This document shows, piece after piece, positions 1-5,219 of a DNA stretch of 6,272 nt. Numbering within the stretch: the stretch's first letter is position 1; each line of letters opens with the position of its first letter. The translations under genes were made by a program, and so were the position numbers. Source of the stretch: Leptotrichiaceae bacterium (GTDB lineage: Bacteria; Fusobacteriota; Fusobacteriia; Fusobacteriales; Leptotrichiaceae); the NCBI GenBank assembly GCA_030532815.1, contig JAUNKI010000118.1:1-6272 (forward strand), read 5' to 3'. Below the pieces are notes generated by a model that was not told where the DNA came from, did no database searches, and worked only from the letters and a program-made list of their open reading frames with translations.

Positions 1-51
1 GAAGGTGGAAGAACTGTAGCTTCAGGAGTTGTCGCTACTATAGTTAAATAA
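1..51 (+). CDS. tuf: Elongation factor Tu, C-terminal end (partial)
   Basis: The window opens in frame with 16 codons reading EGGRTVASGVVATIVK and then TAA. This matches the extreme C-terminus of bacterial EF-Tu, whose last beta-barrel strand carries the GGRTVGxGVV signature. EF-Tu is the cytoplasmic GTPase that brings aminoacyl-tRNA to the ribosomal A site. The GTPase domain and domain 2 lie to the left of the window. Only 27 bases separate the stop from rpsJ, with no hairpin-plus-T-run terminator, so read-through from a str-type operon into the S10 cluster is likely. The fragment is short, but the signature and the genomic position together make the call firm. Confidence 0.9.
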   Translation, partial: EGGRTVASGVVATIVK

Positions 52-78
52 TAAAGTCAAAAATTAGGAGGAAGAACT

Positions 79-384
79 TTGGATAAATTAAGAATATATC
101 TTCAATCTTACGATCATAAATTATTAGACCAGTCTGCAAAAAAAATAGCTGAAGTAGTAAAGAAAAACGGTTCGGAATTGGCCGGACCTCTTCCTTTACC
201 TACAAAGACTAAAAAATATACAGTTTTAAGATCGGTTCACGTAAATAAAGATTCAAGAGAACAGTTTGAAATGAGAATACACAGAAGATTTGTTGAAATT
301 AAAAATTCAAGTCAGCAGATTATTGCAGCGTTAAGTTCATTGAACCTGCCGTCAGGTGTAGGAATAGAAATTAAGCAGTTATAA
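79..384 (+). CDS. rpsJ: 30S ribosomal protein S10 (NusE)
   Basis: This 101-residue protein has the normal length for S10, which sits in the 30S head and also acts as NusE in transcription antitermination. It carries the family signature RSVHVNKDSREQFEMRIHRR at residues 51-70, the early YDHKLLDQSAKKI segment at 11-23, the AGPLPLPTK segment at 35-43, and the usual C-terminal GVGIEIKQL. Translation starts at a TTG. This start is favoured because AGGAGG lies at 66-71 with a 7-base spacing, and no ATG or GTG gives a full-length alternative. It follows tuf by 27 bases, which leaves no room for an S10-operon leader upstream of it. A 170-base gap follows before rplC. Confidence 0.97.
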   Translation: MDKLRIYLQSYDHKLLDQSAKKIAEVVKKNGSELAGPLPLPTKTKKYTVLRSVHVNKDSREQFEMRIHRRFVEIKNSSQQIIAALSSLNLPSGVGIEIKQL

Positions 385-554
385 GGCTTAGTACAAGTTA
401 GTATGATTTTTAATGAAAGGATTTAAGAGCTCTTATTCCGTTACATTATTGAAATTGATATGAAATCTAAACAATAAAAAATAAGGCTATCGAGGATAGA
501 AATGTACTTTCATGGACATTGTATTAACCAATATATTAAGGAGGCTAAAAAGAA
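385..554 (+). other. 170-base rpsJ-rplC gap with possible RNA structure
   Basis: This gap holds no recognisable protein gene and no terminator. Visible structure includes a 12-base perfect palindrome centred on GAGCTC (424-435). A small hairpin pairs CTATC (487-491) with GATAG (495-499). A second hairpin pairs AATGT (501-505) with ACATT (516-520). A possible long-range pairing joins ATGAAAG (413-419) and CTTTCAT (507-513), which would compete with the second hairpin. The right end carries AAGGAGG (538-544), the ribosome-binding site of rplC. It could be the leader of an rplC-proximal regulatory unit or a processing region. I do not recognise a known leader family here, and the individual stems are weak. 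Confidence 0.4.
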
Positions 555-558
555 ATGA
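502..558 (+). CDS. Possible 18-codon mini-ORF coupled to rplC
   Basis: An ATG at 502 opens a frame reading MYFHGHCINQYIKEAKKK whose TGA overlaps the rplC start as ATGA (555-558). A GAGG lies at 492-495, six bases upstream, inside the small hairpin at 487-499. The arrangement resembles a translationally coupled leader peptide. The frame also contains the rplC ribosome-binding site, so a ribosome translating it would occupy that site. I recognise no family. An AT-rich gap this long will often contain such a frame by chance, and the ribosome-binding site is only moderate, so this is a weak candidate. Confidence 0.2.
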   Translation: MYFHGHCINQYIKEAKKK

Positions 559-1181
559 TATTAGGAAAAAAAATCGGAATGACACAGATTTTTGAAAATG
601 AAAAATTAATACCGGTTACAGTAATTGAAGCCGGATCGAACTTCGTAGTTCAGAAGAAATGTGAAGAAAAAGACGGATATAATGCCGTAACATTGGCATA
701 TGATGAAAAAAAGGAAAAAAATACTGTAAAAGCTGAAATGGGATTATTTAAAAAAGCGGGAATTACTCCTAAAAAATTCCTTAAAGAATTCAAAGTGGCA
801 GATTTGGAAACATTTGAACTGGGGCAGGAATTCAAAGTTGACGTTTTGGAAGGAATTGAATTTGTCGATGTTGTAGGAACTTCAAAAGGAAAAGGTACGG
901 CAGGAGTTATGAAAAGACATAACTTCGGAGGAAACAGAGCATCCCACGGGGTTTCAAGAAACCACAGATTGGGAGGATCCAACGCAGGAGGAGCTGCTTC
1001 AAACAGTAATGTGCCTAAAGGGAAAAAAATGGCAGGAAGACTTGGAAATGAACAGGTAACTGTACAGAACCTGAAAGTAGTCAAGTTTGATGCGGAAAAC
1101 AATCTGTTACTTGTAAAAGGTGCTGTTCCGGGACCTAAAAACGGTTATGTAATTGTTAAAAAATCGGTTAAGAAGTACTAA
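555..1181 (+). CDS. rplC: 50S ribosomal protein L3
   Basis: This 208-residue protein has the expected length for L3, an early-assembly 23S rRNA-binding protein with an extended loop reaching toward the peptidyl transferase centre. Family hallmarks are the N-terminal MILGKKIGMTQIF, then GTSKGKGTAGVMKRHNF at 108-124, ASHGVSRNHR at 129-138, KGKKMAGRLGNEQVTVQNL at 155-173, and the C-terminal KGAVPGPKNGYV. AAGGAGG (538-544) precedes the ATG by 10 bases. The tip of the centre-proximal loop (residues 140-156) is unusual: it is Gly/Ala/Ser/Asn-rich and reads NVPKG where most bacteria have a (K/R)VFKG-type ending. The rest of the sequence resembles fusobacterial L3 as I remember it. It starts a compact rplC-rplD-rplW block. 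Confidence 0.97.
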   Translation: MILGKKIGMTQIFENEKLIPVTVIEAGSNFVVQKKCEEKDGYNAVTLAYDEKKEKNTVKAEMGLFKKAGITPKKFLKEFKVADLETFELGQEFKVDVLEGIEFVDVVGTSKGKGTAGVMKRHNFGGNRASHGVSRNHRLGGSNAGGAASNSNVPKGKKMAGRLGNEQVTVQNLKVVKFDAENNLLLVKGAVPGPKNGYVIVKKSVKKY

Positions 1182-1206
1182 TTAAAGGAAAAGAGAGGAG
1201 GACAAA

Positions 1207-1851
1207 ATGCCAGTTTTAAATACATATAAATTAGACGGTTCAAAAGCGGGAACTGTTGAAGTAAAAGATGAAATATTCGGTATTGAGCCGAACAAAGCTG
1301 TTATGCACGAAGTATTAGTTGCAGAGTTGGCAGGAGCAAGAGAAGGAAATGCTTCTACAAAAACAAGAGCTGAAGTAAGAGGTGGAGGAAGAAAGCCTTT
1401 CAGACAGAAAGGAACAGGTAGAGCAAGACAGGGTTCTACGAGAGCTCCTCATATGGTAGGCGGTGGAGTTGTTCACGGACCGAAACCGAGAGACTATACT
1501 AAAAAAGTAAACAAGAAAGTTAGAAGATTGGCTTTAAGATCGGCATTAGCCGTAAAAATAAATAACGGAGATTTAATAGTGTTGGATGACTTCACATTGG
1601 ATGTACCGAAAACTAAAACTTTTGTAAATTTTGCAAAAGCATTAAATTTTGCAGGAGAAAAGCAGCTGTTTATTGCTGATTACAATGAAGATACATTTAA
1701 CAGAGACGTTAATCTTGACTATTCAGTAAGAAACATTGAAAAAGTTACATCACTGGATTCAAGAAGTTTGAGTATTTTCTGGTTAATCAAGCAGGATAAA
1801 GTAGTTGTAACTAAGGAAGCTCTTGCAACTATCGAGGAGGTGCTGGCATAA
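1207..1851 (+). CDS. rplD: 50S ribosomal protein L4
   Basis: This 214-residue protein matches the length and architecture of L4: a globular domain on the subunit surface and a long basic loop that lines the nascent-peptide tunnel opposite L22. The loop covers roughly residues 55-95, with [20 protein letters not shown] at 55-74 followed by [20 protein letters not shown]. The N-terminal [11 protein letters not shown] and the helix [11 protein letters not shown] (105-115) are also typical. AGGAGG (1196-1201) lies 5 bases before the ATG. The stop overlaps the rplW start by one base. In E. coli, L4 also represses its own operon by binding the S10 leader. No such leader can sit upstream of rpsJ here, so where any L4 control would act is open. 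Confidence 0.97.
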   Translation: MPVLNTYKLDGSKAGTVEVKDEIFGIEPNKAVMHEVLVAELAGAREGNASTKTRAEVRGGGRKPFRQKGTGRARQGSTRAPHMVGGGVVHGPKPRDYTKKVNKKVRRLALRSALAVKINNGDLIVLDDFTLDVPKTKTFVNFAKALNFAGEKQLFIADYNEDTFNRDVNLDYSVRNIEKVTSLDSRSLSIFWLIKQDKVVVTKEALATIEEVLA

Positions 1852-2141
1852 TGCATATTACTGATATTATAAAGAAACCTGTTGTAAATACTGAAAAAGC
1901 AAGAATATTAATGGAAAAAAACGAATACGTTTTCATAGTGGACAGAAGAGCAAACAAACTTCAGATAAGAGAAGCTGTGGAAAAACTGTTTAATGTAAAA
2001 GTTGCCGGAGTAAATACTCTGAATATCAAACCGAAAATGGAAAGATTCAGAATGTCCATGTATAAAACACCTGCTATAAAAAAAGCAATAGTTAAATTAC
2101 AGGATGGAGAAAAAATAGCAGCTTATGAGGAAAATGTATAA
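1851..2141 (+). CDS. rplW: 50S ribosomal protein L23
   Basis: This 96-residue protein is L23, a 23S rRNA-binding protein at the tunnel exit that provides the docking site for trigger factor and signal recognition particle. The early [12 protein letters not shown] segment (6-17) carries Glu15, equivalent to E. coli Glu18, the trigger-factor contact. The fold continues with [20 protein letters not shown] (26-45), the [12 protein letters not shown] segment, and the basic stretch [20 protein letters not shown] (60-79). Its ATG overlaps the rplD stop as TAATG, and AGGAGG (1835-1840) lies inside the rplD coding end, so translation is probably coupled to rplD. It ends the first compact block; a 142-base gap follows. 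Confidence 0.97.
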   Translation: MHITDIIKKPVVNTEKARILMEKNEYVFIVDRRANKLQIREAVEKLFNVKVAGVNTLNIKPKMERFRMSMYKTPAIKKAIVKLQDGEKIAAYEENV

Positions 2142-2283
2142 TTCGATATATATAAATTGAAAAAATACTGAAATACGGAATATCGGGACATACTAAAATA
2201 AGGTAAAGTTATTTTGCCGAATTTAATAAAATAAAAAATGTTTAAAACAAAGTTAAAGAGAAAGAAGCGGAGGTAAAAAAGTT
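2142..2283 (+). other. 142-base rplW-rplB gap with possible RNA structure
   Basis: This AT-rich gap has no recognisable gene and no terminator. A stem of 7 bp pairs AAAATAA (2195-2201) with TTATTTT (2209-2215) around the loop GGTAAAG. It may be closed further out by TCGG (2183-2186) with CCGA (2217-2220) across an uneven internal loop. Competing pairings exist: CGATAT (2144-2149) with ATATCG (2180-2185), and AATTCG (2140-2145) with CGAATT (2218-2223). The alternatives share bases, so only some can form together. GGAGGT (2269-2274) at the right end serves rplB. A frame of 12 codons, [12 protein letters not shown] (2238-2276), lacks a ribosome-binding site. I recognise no known motif, and A/U-only stems arise easily in such sequence. 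Confidence 0.35.
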
Positions 2284-3111
2284 ATGCCAATTAAGAAATT
2301 AAAGCCGATAACTAGTGGGACAAGGCATATGTCGATATTAGTTAATCATGAATTAGATAAAGTCAGACCTGAAAAATCACTGACGGAACCTTTAGGATCA
2401 TCATACGGAATCGACAACTATGGACACAGAACGGGAAGAAACAGACATAAGGGACATAAGAGACTTTACAGAGTAATTGACTGGAAAAGAAACAAAATAG
2501 GAGTTCCCGCAAAAGTTGCCACTCTTGAATATGATCCGAACAGAACGGCAAATATTGCATTATTACATTATGTTGATGGAGAAAAAAGATATATTCTTGC
2601 ACCGAACGGGTTGAAAAAGGGAGATACGGTTTTAGCAGGAGAAGGAGCTGAAATCAAACCGGGAAATGCACTAAAATTAAAAGATTTACCGATAGGTACT
2701 GTAATACATAACGTTGAGCTTCTGCCTGGTAAAGGAGGACAGCTGGCAAGATCTGCAGGTACATCTGCAAGACTGGTTGCCAAAGAAGGAACTTACTGTC
2801 ACGTTGAACTGCCTTCAGGAGAATTAAGACTGATACATAAAGAATGCATGGCTACAATAGGAGCAGTAGGAAATTCTGAACATTCACTGGTATCGCTCGG
2901 AAAAGCGGGAAGAAACAGACATTTAGGAAGAAAACCTCATGTAAGAGGATCCGTAATGAACCCTGTGGATCACCCTCATGGAGGAGGAGAAGGAAGATCT
3001 CCAATCGGAAGAAAATCACCTGTTACACCTTGGGGTAAACCGACTCTCGGTAAGAAAACAAGAGGTAAAAAACTTAGTGATAAATTCATTGTCAGAAAAA
3101 GAAAGAAGTAA
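2284..3111 (+). CDS. rplB: 50S ribosomal protein L2
   Basis: This 275-residue protein has the normal length of L2, a core 23S rRNA-binding protein needed for subunit association and peptidyl transferase function. The C-terminal signature HPHGGGEGR occupies residues 230-238, where His230 corresponds to the E. coli His229 implicated in catalysis. It is followed by [20 protein letters not shown]. The N-terminal [12 protein letters not shown], the central [16 protein letters not shown] (147-162) and the basic tail FIVRKRKK are typical. The RNA-binding segment at 43-60 reads [18 protein letters not shown] instead of the common RNNxGRITVRHRGGGHKR, probably a lineage variant. GGAGGT (2269-2274) lies 9 bases before the ATG. 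Gaps of 142 and 130 bases flank it, so this gene is unusually isolated within the operon. Confidence 0.97.
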   Translation: MPIKKLKPITSGTRHMSILVNHELDKVRPEKSLTEPLGSSYGIDNYGHRTGRNRHKGHKRLYRVIDWKRNKIGVPAKVATLEYDPNRTANIALLHYVDGEKRYILAPNGLKKGDTVLAGEGAEIKPGNALKLKDLPIGTVIHNVELLPGKGGQLARSAGTSARLVAKEGTYCHVELPSGELRLIHKECMATIGAVGNSEHSLVSLGKAGRNRHLGRKPHVRGSVMNPVDHPHGGGEGRSPIGRKSPVTPWGKPTLGKKTRGKKLSDKFIVRKRKK

Positions 3112-3144
3112 CATAACGACAGTGGAACATAAAAATGTTGCCTG

Positions 3145-3177
3145 ACACATCTTTAATAGGAATATTAAATGATGTGT
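3145..3177 (+). repeat. 14-bp inverted repeat with GGAA loop
   Basis: This is an imperfect inverted repeat: two arms of 14 complementary bases with one extra T at 3170 in the right arm and the four-base loop GGAA. The outer seven pairs contain three G-C pairs and the inner seven are all A-T. The lack of a following T-run argues against an intrinsic terminator in the direction of transcription. It is the longest near-perfect stem I could find in the window. Confidence 0.75.
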
Positions 3178-3182
3178 GCCGG

Positions 3183-3211
3183 TAAACATGGAATATTCGA
3201 TTTAATATAAT
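3183..3211 (+). promoter_or_regulatory. Possible internal promoter for rpsS onward
   Basis: A perfect TATAAT at 3206-3211 lies 17 bases after TAAACA (3183-3188), which matches four of six positions of the sigma-70-type TTGACA box. Transcription would begin near 3218, about 12 bases before the rpsS ribosome-binding site. There is no extended -10 TG. In AT-rich DNA a TATAAT can arise by chance, but the spacing is optimal and it lies in a non-coding gap just before a gene block. It would allow rpsS and the genes after it to be transcribed apart from tuf-rplB. Confidence 0.4.
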
Positions 3212-3241
3212 GACAGAAAATAATGAAATAAGGAGGAAAGA

Positions 3242-3520
3242 ATGGCTCGTTCATTAAAAAAAGGACCTTTTGTTGATGCTTATTTATTAAAGAAAATAGA
3301 AACAATGGGAGAAAAGAAACAGGTTATTAAAACATGGTCCAGAAGATCTACTATATTCCCTCAATTTATCGGACACACTTTTGCAGTATATAATGGGAAA
3401 AAACATATTCCTGTATATGTAACTGAAGAAATGGTCGGACATAAATTAGGAGAATTCGCACCGACAAGAACTTTCTATGGACATGGAAAAGATGCGAAAA
3501 AAGATGCAAAAAGAAAATAG
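3242..3520 (+). CDS. rpsS: 30S ribosomal protein S19
   Basis: This 92-residue protein is S19, which binds 16S rRNA in the 30S head with S13 and contacts the A-site finger side of the large subunit. It shows the invariant start [19 protein letters not shown], then [16 protein letters not shown] at 31-46, the [20 protein letters not shown] segment (50-69), and [13 protein letters not shown] at 70-82. The tail is Lys-rich. AAGGAGG (3230-3236) lies 5 bases before the ATG. It is the first gene of the long right-hand block and sits directly behind the structured 130-base gap. Its third codon is CGT, one of only two CGN arginine codons I found in the window. Confidence 0.97.
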   Translation: MARSLKKGPFVDAYLLKKIETMGEKKQVIKTWSRRSTIFPQFIGHTFAVYNGKKHIPVYVTEEMVGHKLGEFAPTRTFYGHGKDAKKDAKRK

Positions 3521-3574
3521 ATAGTACGGAAAATAAAAAAACGGAGCATAAGGTAAATGAAAGGAGGCCTTTAA

Positions 3575-3910
3575 ATGGCAGTAGTAGCTAAATTACGTTA
3601 TCAAAGATTAAGTCCGCAGAAAGCAAGACTTGTAGCTGACATAGTCAGAGGACAGGATGCTTTACAGGCACTGAACGTATTAAGATTTACAAATAAAAAG
3701 GCGGCAAAATATATAGAAAAAACATTAAAGTCGGCAATTGCAAATGCTGAACACAATTTCAAAATGGATCCTGACAAATTATTTATTTCAAAAATATTAA
3801 TTGATAAAGGACCGGTACTGAAAAGAATAAATCCGAGAGCGATGGGAAGAGCGGATGTTATAAGAAAGCCAACTGCACACATTACTGTGGAAGTGGACGA
3901 AAGAAACTAA
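3575..3910 (+). CDS. rplV: 50S ribosomal protein L22
   Basis: This 111-residue protein is L22, which has a globular surface domain plus a long beta-hairpin that reaches into the peptide exit tunnel opposite L4. The N-terminal YQRLSPQKARLVADIVRGQ (9-27) is the usual SPxKARLVxxxIRG signature. ALNVLRFTNKKAAKYIEKTL (32-51) and SAIANAEHNF (53-62) form the helical core. The hairpin is at about 79-100 (GPVLKRINPRAMGRADVIRK), where macrolide-affecting changes occur in other bacteria; no deletion or duplication is evident. AAGGAGG (3561-3567) lies 7 bases before the ATG. The 54-base spacer after rpsS has no obvious structure. It is followed 21 bases later by rpsC. Confidence 0.97.
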   Translation: MAVVAKLRYQRLSPQKARLVADIVRGQDALQALNVLRFTNKKAAKYIEKTLKSAIANAEHNFKMDPDKLFISKILIDKGPVLKRINPRAMGRADVIRKPTAHITVEVDERN

Positions 3911-3931
3911 TCAATATAAGGAGGTAAGTCT

Positions 3932-4588
3932 GTGGGACAAAAGGTAGATCCTAGGGGAATCAGAATAGGAATAACTAAATCATGGAATTCTAGATGGTTC
4001 GCTGAAGGAAAAGATTACTTAAACAATTTTCATGAAGATCTGAAAGTAAAAGAATATATTAAGAAAAATTACTATCACGCCGGAATTTCTACTATTCAAA
4101 TAGAAAGAACTTCCCCTACTGATATAACTATAATAATAGAAACAGGTAAAGCCGGAATTCTGATCGGTAGAAAAGGACAGGAAATAGAAGCTTTAAAAGT
4201 AAACTTGGAAAAGCTGACAGGAAAAAAAGTACAGGTTAAAGTACAGGAAATCAAAAACCCTAATAAAGATGCTCAGCTCATAGCTGAAAGTATTGCAACG
4301 GCAATTGAAAAAAGGGTTGCTTATAAAAGAGCGGTTCAGCAGGCGATTCAGAGAGCTGAAAAATCAGGGGTAAAAGGAATAAAAGTAATGGTATCGGGAA
4401 GATTGAACGGTGCCGAAATAGCCAGAAGTGAATGGACACTTTCAGGAAGAGTACCGTTACATACTTTAAGAGCAGACGTGGATTATGCAACTGCTACGGC
4501 ACACACTACATACGGTGCGTTAGGACTGAAAGTATGGATATTCAATGGTGAGGTGCTTCCAACTAAAAAGGAAGGAGGAAATGAGTAA
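3932..4588 (+). CDS. rpsC: 30S ribosomal protein S3
   Basis: This 218-residue protein is S3, on the solvent side of the 30S head at the mRNA entry channel. It starts [20 protein letters not shown], as is typical. A type II KH domain carries the GxxG loop GRKG at 79-82 within [16 protein letters not shown]. The C-terminal domain has [20 protein letters not shown] (148-167) and the [16 protein letters not shown] segment (173-188). The start is GTG, chosen because AAGGAGGT (3918-3925) lies 6 bases upstream and the protein then aligns from its first residue. By my alignment the E. coli helicase residues Arg131, Arg132 and Lys135 correspond to Lys132, Arg133 and Gln136. The stop overlaps the rplP ATG by one base. 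Confidence 0.97.
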   Translation: MGQKVDPRGIRIGITKSWNSRWFAEGKDYLNNFHEDLKVKEYIKKNYYHAGISTIQIERTSPTDITIIIETGKAGILIGRKGQEIEALKVNLEKLTGKKVQVKVQEIKNPNKDAQLIAESIATAIEKRVAYKRAVQQAIQRAEKSGVKGIKVMVSGRLNGAEIARSEWTLSGRVPLHTLRADVDYATATAHTTYGALGLKVWIFNGEVLPTKKEGGNE

Positions 4589-5013
4589 TGTTAATACCTA
4601 AAAGAACAAAATACAGAAAGCAGTTTAGAGGAAAAATAGGCGGTATAGCTACTAAAGGAAATAAAGTGGATTTCGGAGAATTCGGACTTGCCGCTAAGGA
4701 ATTCGGATGGATAACATCGAGACAGATAGAAGCCTGCAGGGTAACAATAAACAGAACATTCAAAAGGGAAGGGAAAATCTGGATCAGAATATTTCCTGAC
4801 AAGCCTTATACAAAAAGACCTGAAGGAACGAGAATGGGTAAAGGTAAAGGTAATGCCGAAGGTTGGGTAGCAGTAGTGAAAAAAGGAAAAATAATGTTTG
4901 AAGTTGGCGGGGTATCAGAAGAAAAAGCTAAAGAAGCATTAAGAAAAGCCGGACATAAACTACCTATAAAAGTTAAATTTGTAAGAAAAGAAGAAGCGGG
5001 TGGTGATAAGTAA
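4588..5013 (+). CDS. rplP: 50S ribosomal protein L16
   Basis: This 141-residue protein is L16, a late-assembling 23S rRNA-binding protein near the A-site tRNA elbow and the peptidyl transferase centre. The start [16 protein letters not shown] is invariant. [22 protein letters not shown] covers about 30-51, and [20 protein letters not shown] covers 64-83. Arg82 in [16 protein letters not shown] corresponds to the E. coli arginine that is hydroxylated by YcfD. The C-terminus holds the [21 protein letters not shown] helix region (104-124). The ATG overlaps the rpsC stop (TAATG), and AAGGAGG (4572-4578) lies inside the rpsC end, which implies coupled translation. The stop in turn overlaps the rpmC start, so three genes are chained without any gap. 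Confidence 0.97.
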   Translation: MLIPKRTKYRKQFRGKIGGIATKGNKVDFGEFGLAAKEFGWITSRQIEACRVTINRTFKREGKIWIRIFPDKPYTKRPEGTRMGKGKGNAEGWVAVVKKGKIMFEVGGVSEEKAKEALRKAGHKLPIKVKFVRKEEAGGDK

Positions 5014-5207
5014 TGACAGCAAATGAAATAAGAGAATTATCATTGGATGAATTAGATACACAAGTAAAGGAACTGAAACAGGAATTATTTAATTTAAAAT
5101 TTCAAAAAACTCTTGGACAATTACACAACACTACTAAAATAAAGCAGGTTAAGAGAGATATTGCAAGAATGAAAACAATAATAACTGAGAAAAAGACTGT
5201 GAAATAG
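5013..5207 (+). CDS. rpmC: 50S ribosomal protein L29
   Basis: This 64-residue protein has the usual size of L29, a two-helix protein next to L23 at the tunnel exit that helps form the platform for targeting factors. The signature is helical: EIRELSLDELDTQVKELKQE (5-24), then LFNLKFQKTLGQLHNTTKIK (25-44), then a basic helix VKRDIARMKTII. Its ATG overlaps the rplP stop as TAATG. No AGGAGG is present. Instead GGTGAT (5002-5007) matches the other end of the anti-Shine-Dalgarno complement, five bases before the ATG, so translation probably depends largely on coupling to rplP. rpsQ follows after 12 bases. Confidence 0.96.
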   Translation: MTANEIRELSLDELDTQVKELKQELFNLKFQKTLGQLHNTTKIKQVKRDIARMKTIITEKKTVK

Positions 5208-5219
5208 GAGGGTTCGTCA

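Larger units (their letters stand above)
3112..3241 (+). other. 130-base rplB-rpsS gap, candidate structured RNA leader
   Basis: This gap contains the best RNA structure in the window. ACACATC (3145-3151) pairs with GATGTGT (3171-3177), and TTTAATA (3152-3158) pairs with TATTAAA (3163-3169). T3170 is bulged and GGAA (3159-3162) forms a GNRA-type tetraloop. Outside it, CC (3141-3142) can pair with GG (3181-3182) and ATGTT (3135-3139) with AACAT (3185-3189). The same ATGTT can instead pair with AACAT at 3126-3130 in a small local hairpin, so two states are possible. No T-run follows the stem, so it is not a rho-independent terminator. A promoter-like element and AAGGAGG (3230-3236) for rpsS lie downstream. 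A regulatory leader or RNase processing site is plausible; I do not recognise a known family. Confidence 0.5.

Noticed and set aside
17..38. GTAGC/GCTAC inverted repeat in the tuf end
   Set aside because: It lies in coding sequence with a 12-base loop and no T-run, so it is not a terminator.
403..426. Seven-codon frame MIFNERI after rpsJ
   Set aside because: It has no ribosome-binding site and is too short to distinguish from chance.
449..483. TTGAAA or TTGATA (449-460) as -35 boxes of an rplC promoter
   Set aside because: At 16-18 base spacing only A-rich sequence with poor TATAAT match follows.
381..488. Direct repeat ATAAGGCT at 381-388 and 481-488
   Set aside because: Eight bases, 100 apart, with the first copy overlapping the rpsJ stop codon. 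There is no further similarity around it, so chance is sufficient.
650..1102. A 150-codon open frame on the minus strand inside rplC
   Set aside because: It is fully antisense to a clear L3 gene, has no family resemblance, and its open length follows from the purine-rich codon bias of the plus strand. The same applies to the other minus-strand frames opposite rplB, rplV, rpsC, rplP and rplN.
2238..2276. Basic 12-codon frame [12 protein letters not shown] before rplB
   Set aside because: No Shine-Dalgarno sequence precedes it, and its Lys/Arg content simply reflects the A/G-rich approach to the rplB ribosome-binding site.
3145..3177. Hairpin as a rho-independent terminator after rplB
   Set aside because: The stem is followed by GCCGGTAAAC rather than a T-run, and the inner half is entirely A-T, so it lacks the required features.
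3210..3257. Short frame [15 protein letters not shown] overlapping the rpsS start
   Set aside because: It has no ribosome-binding site of its own, runs out of frame through the rpsS start, and is of a length expected by chance.
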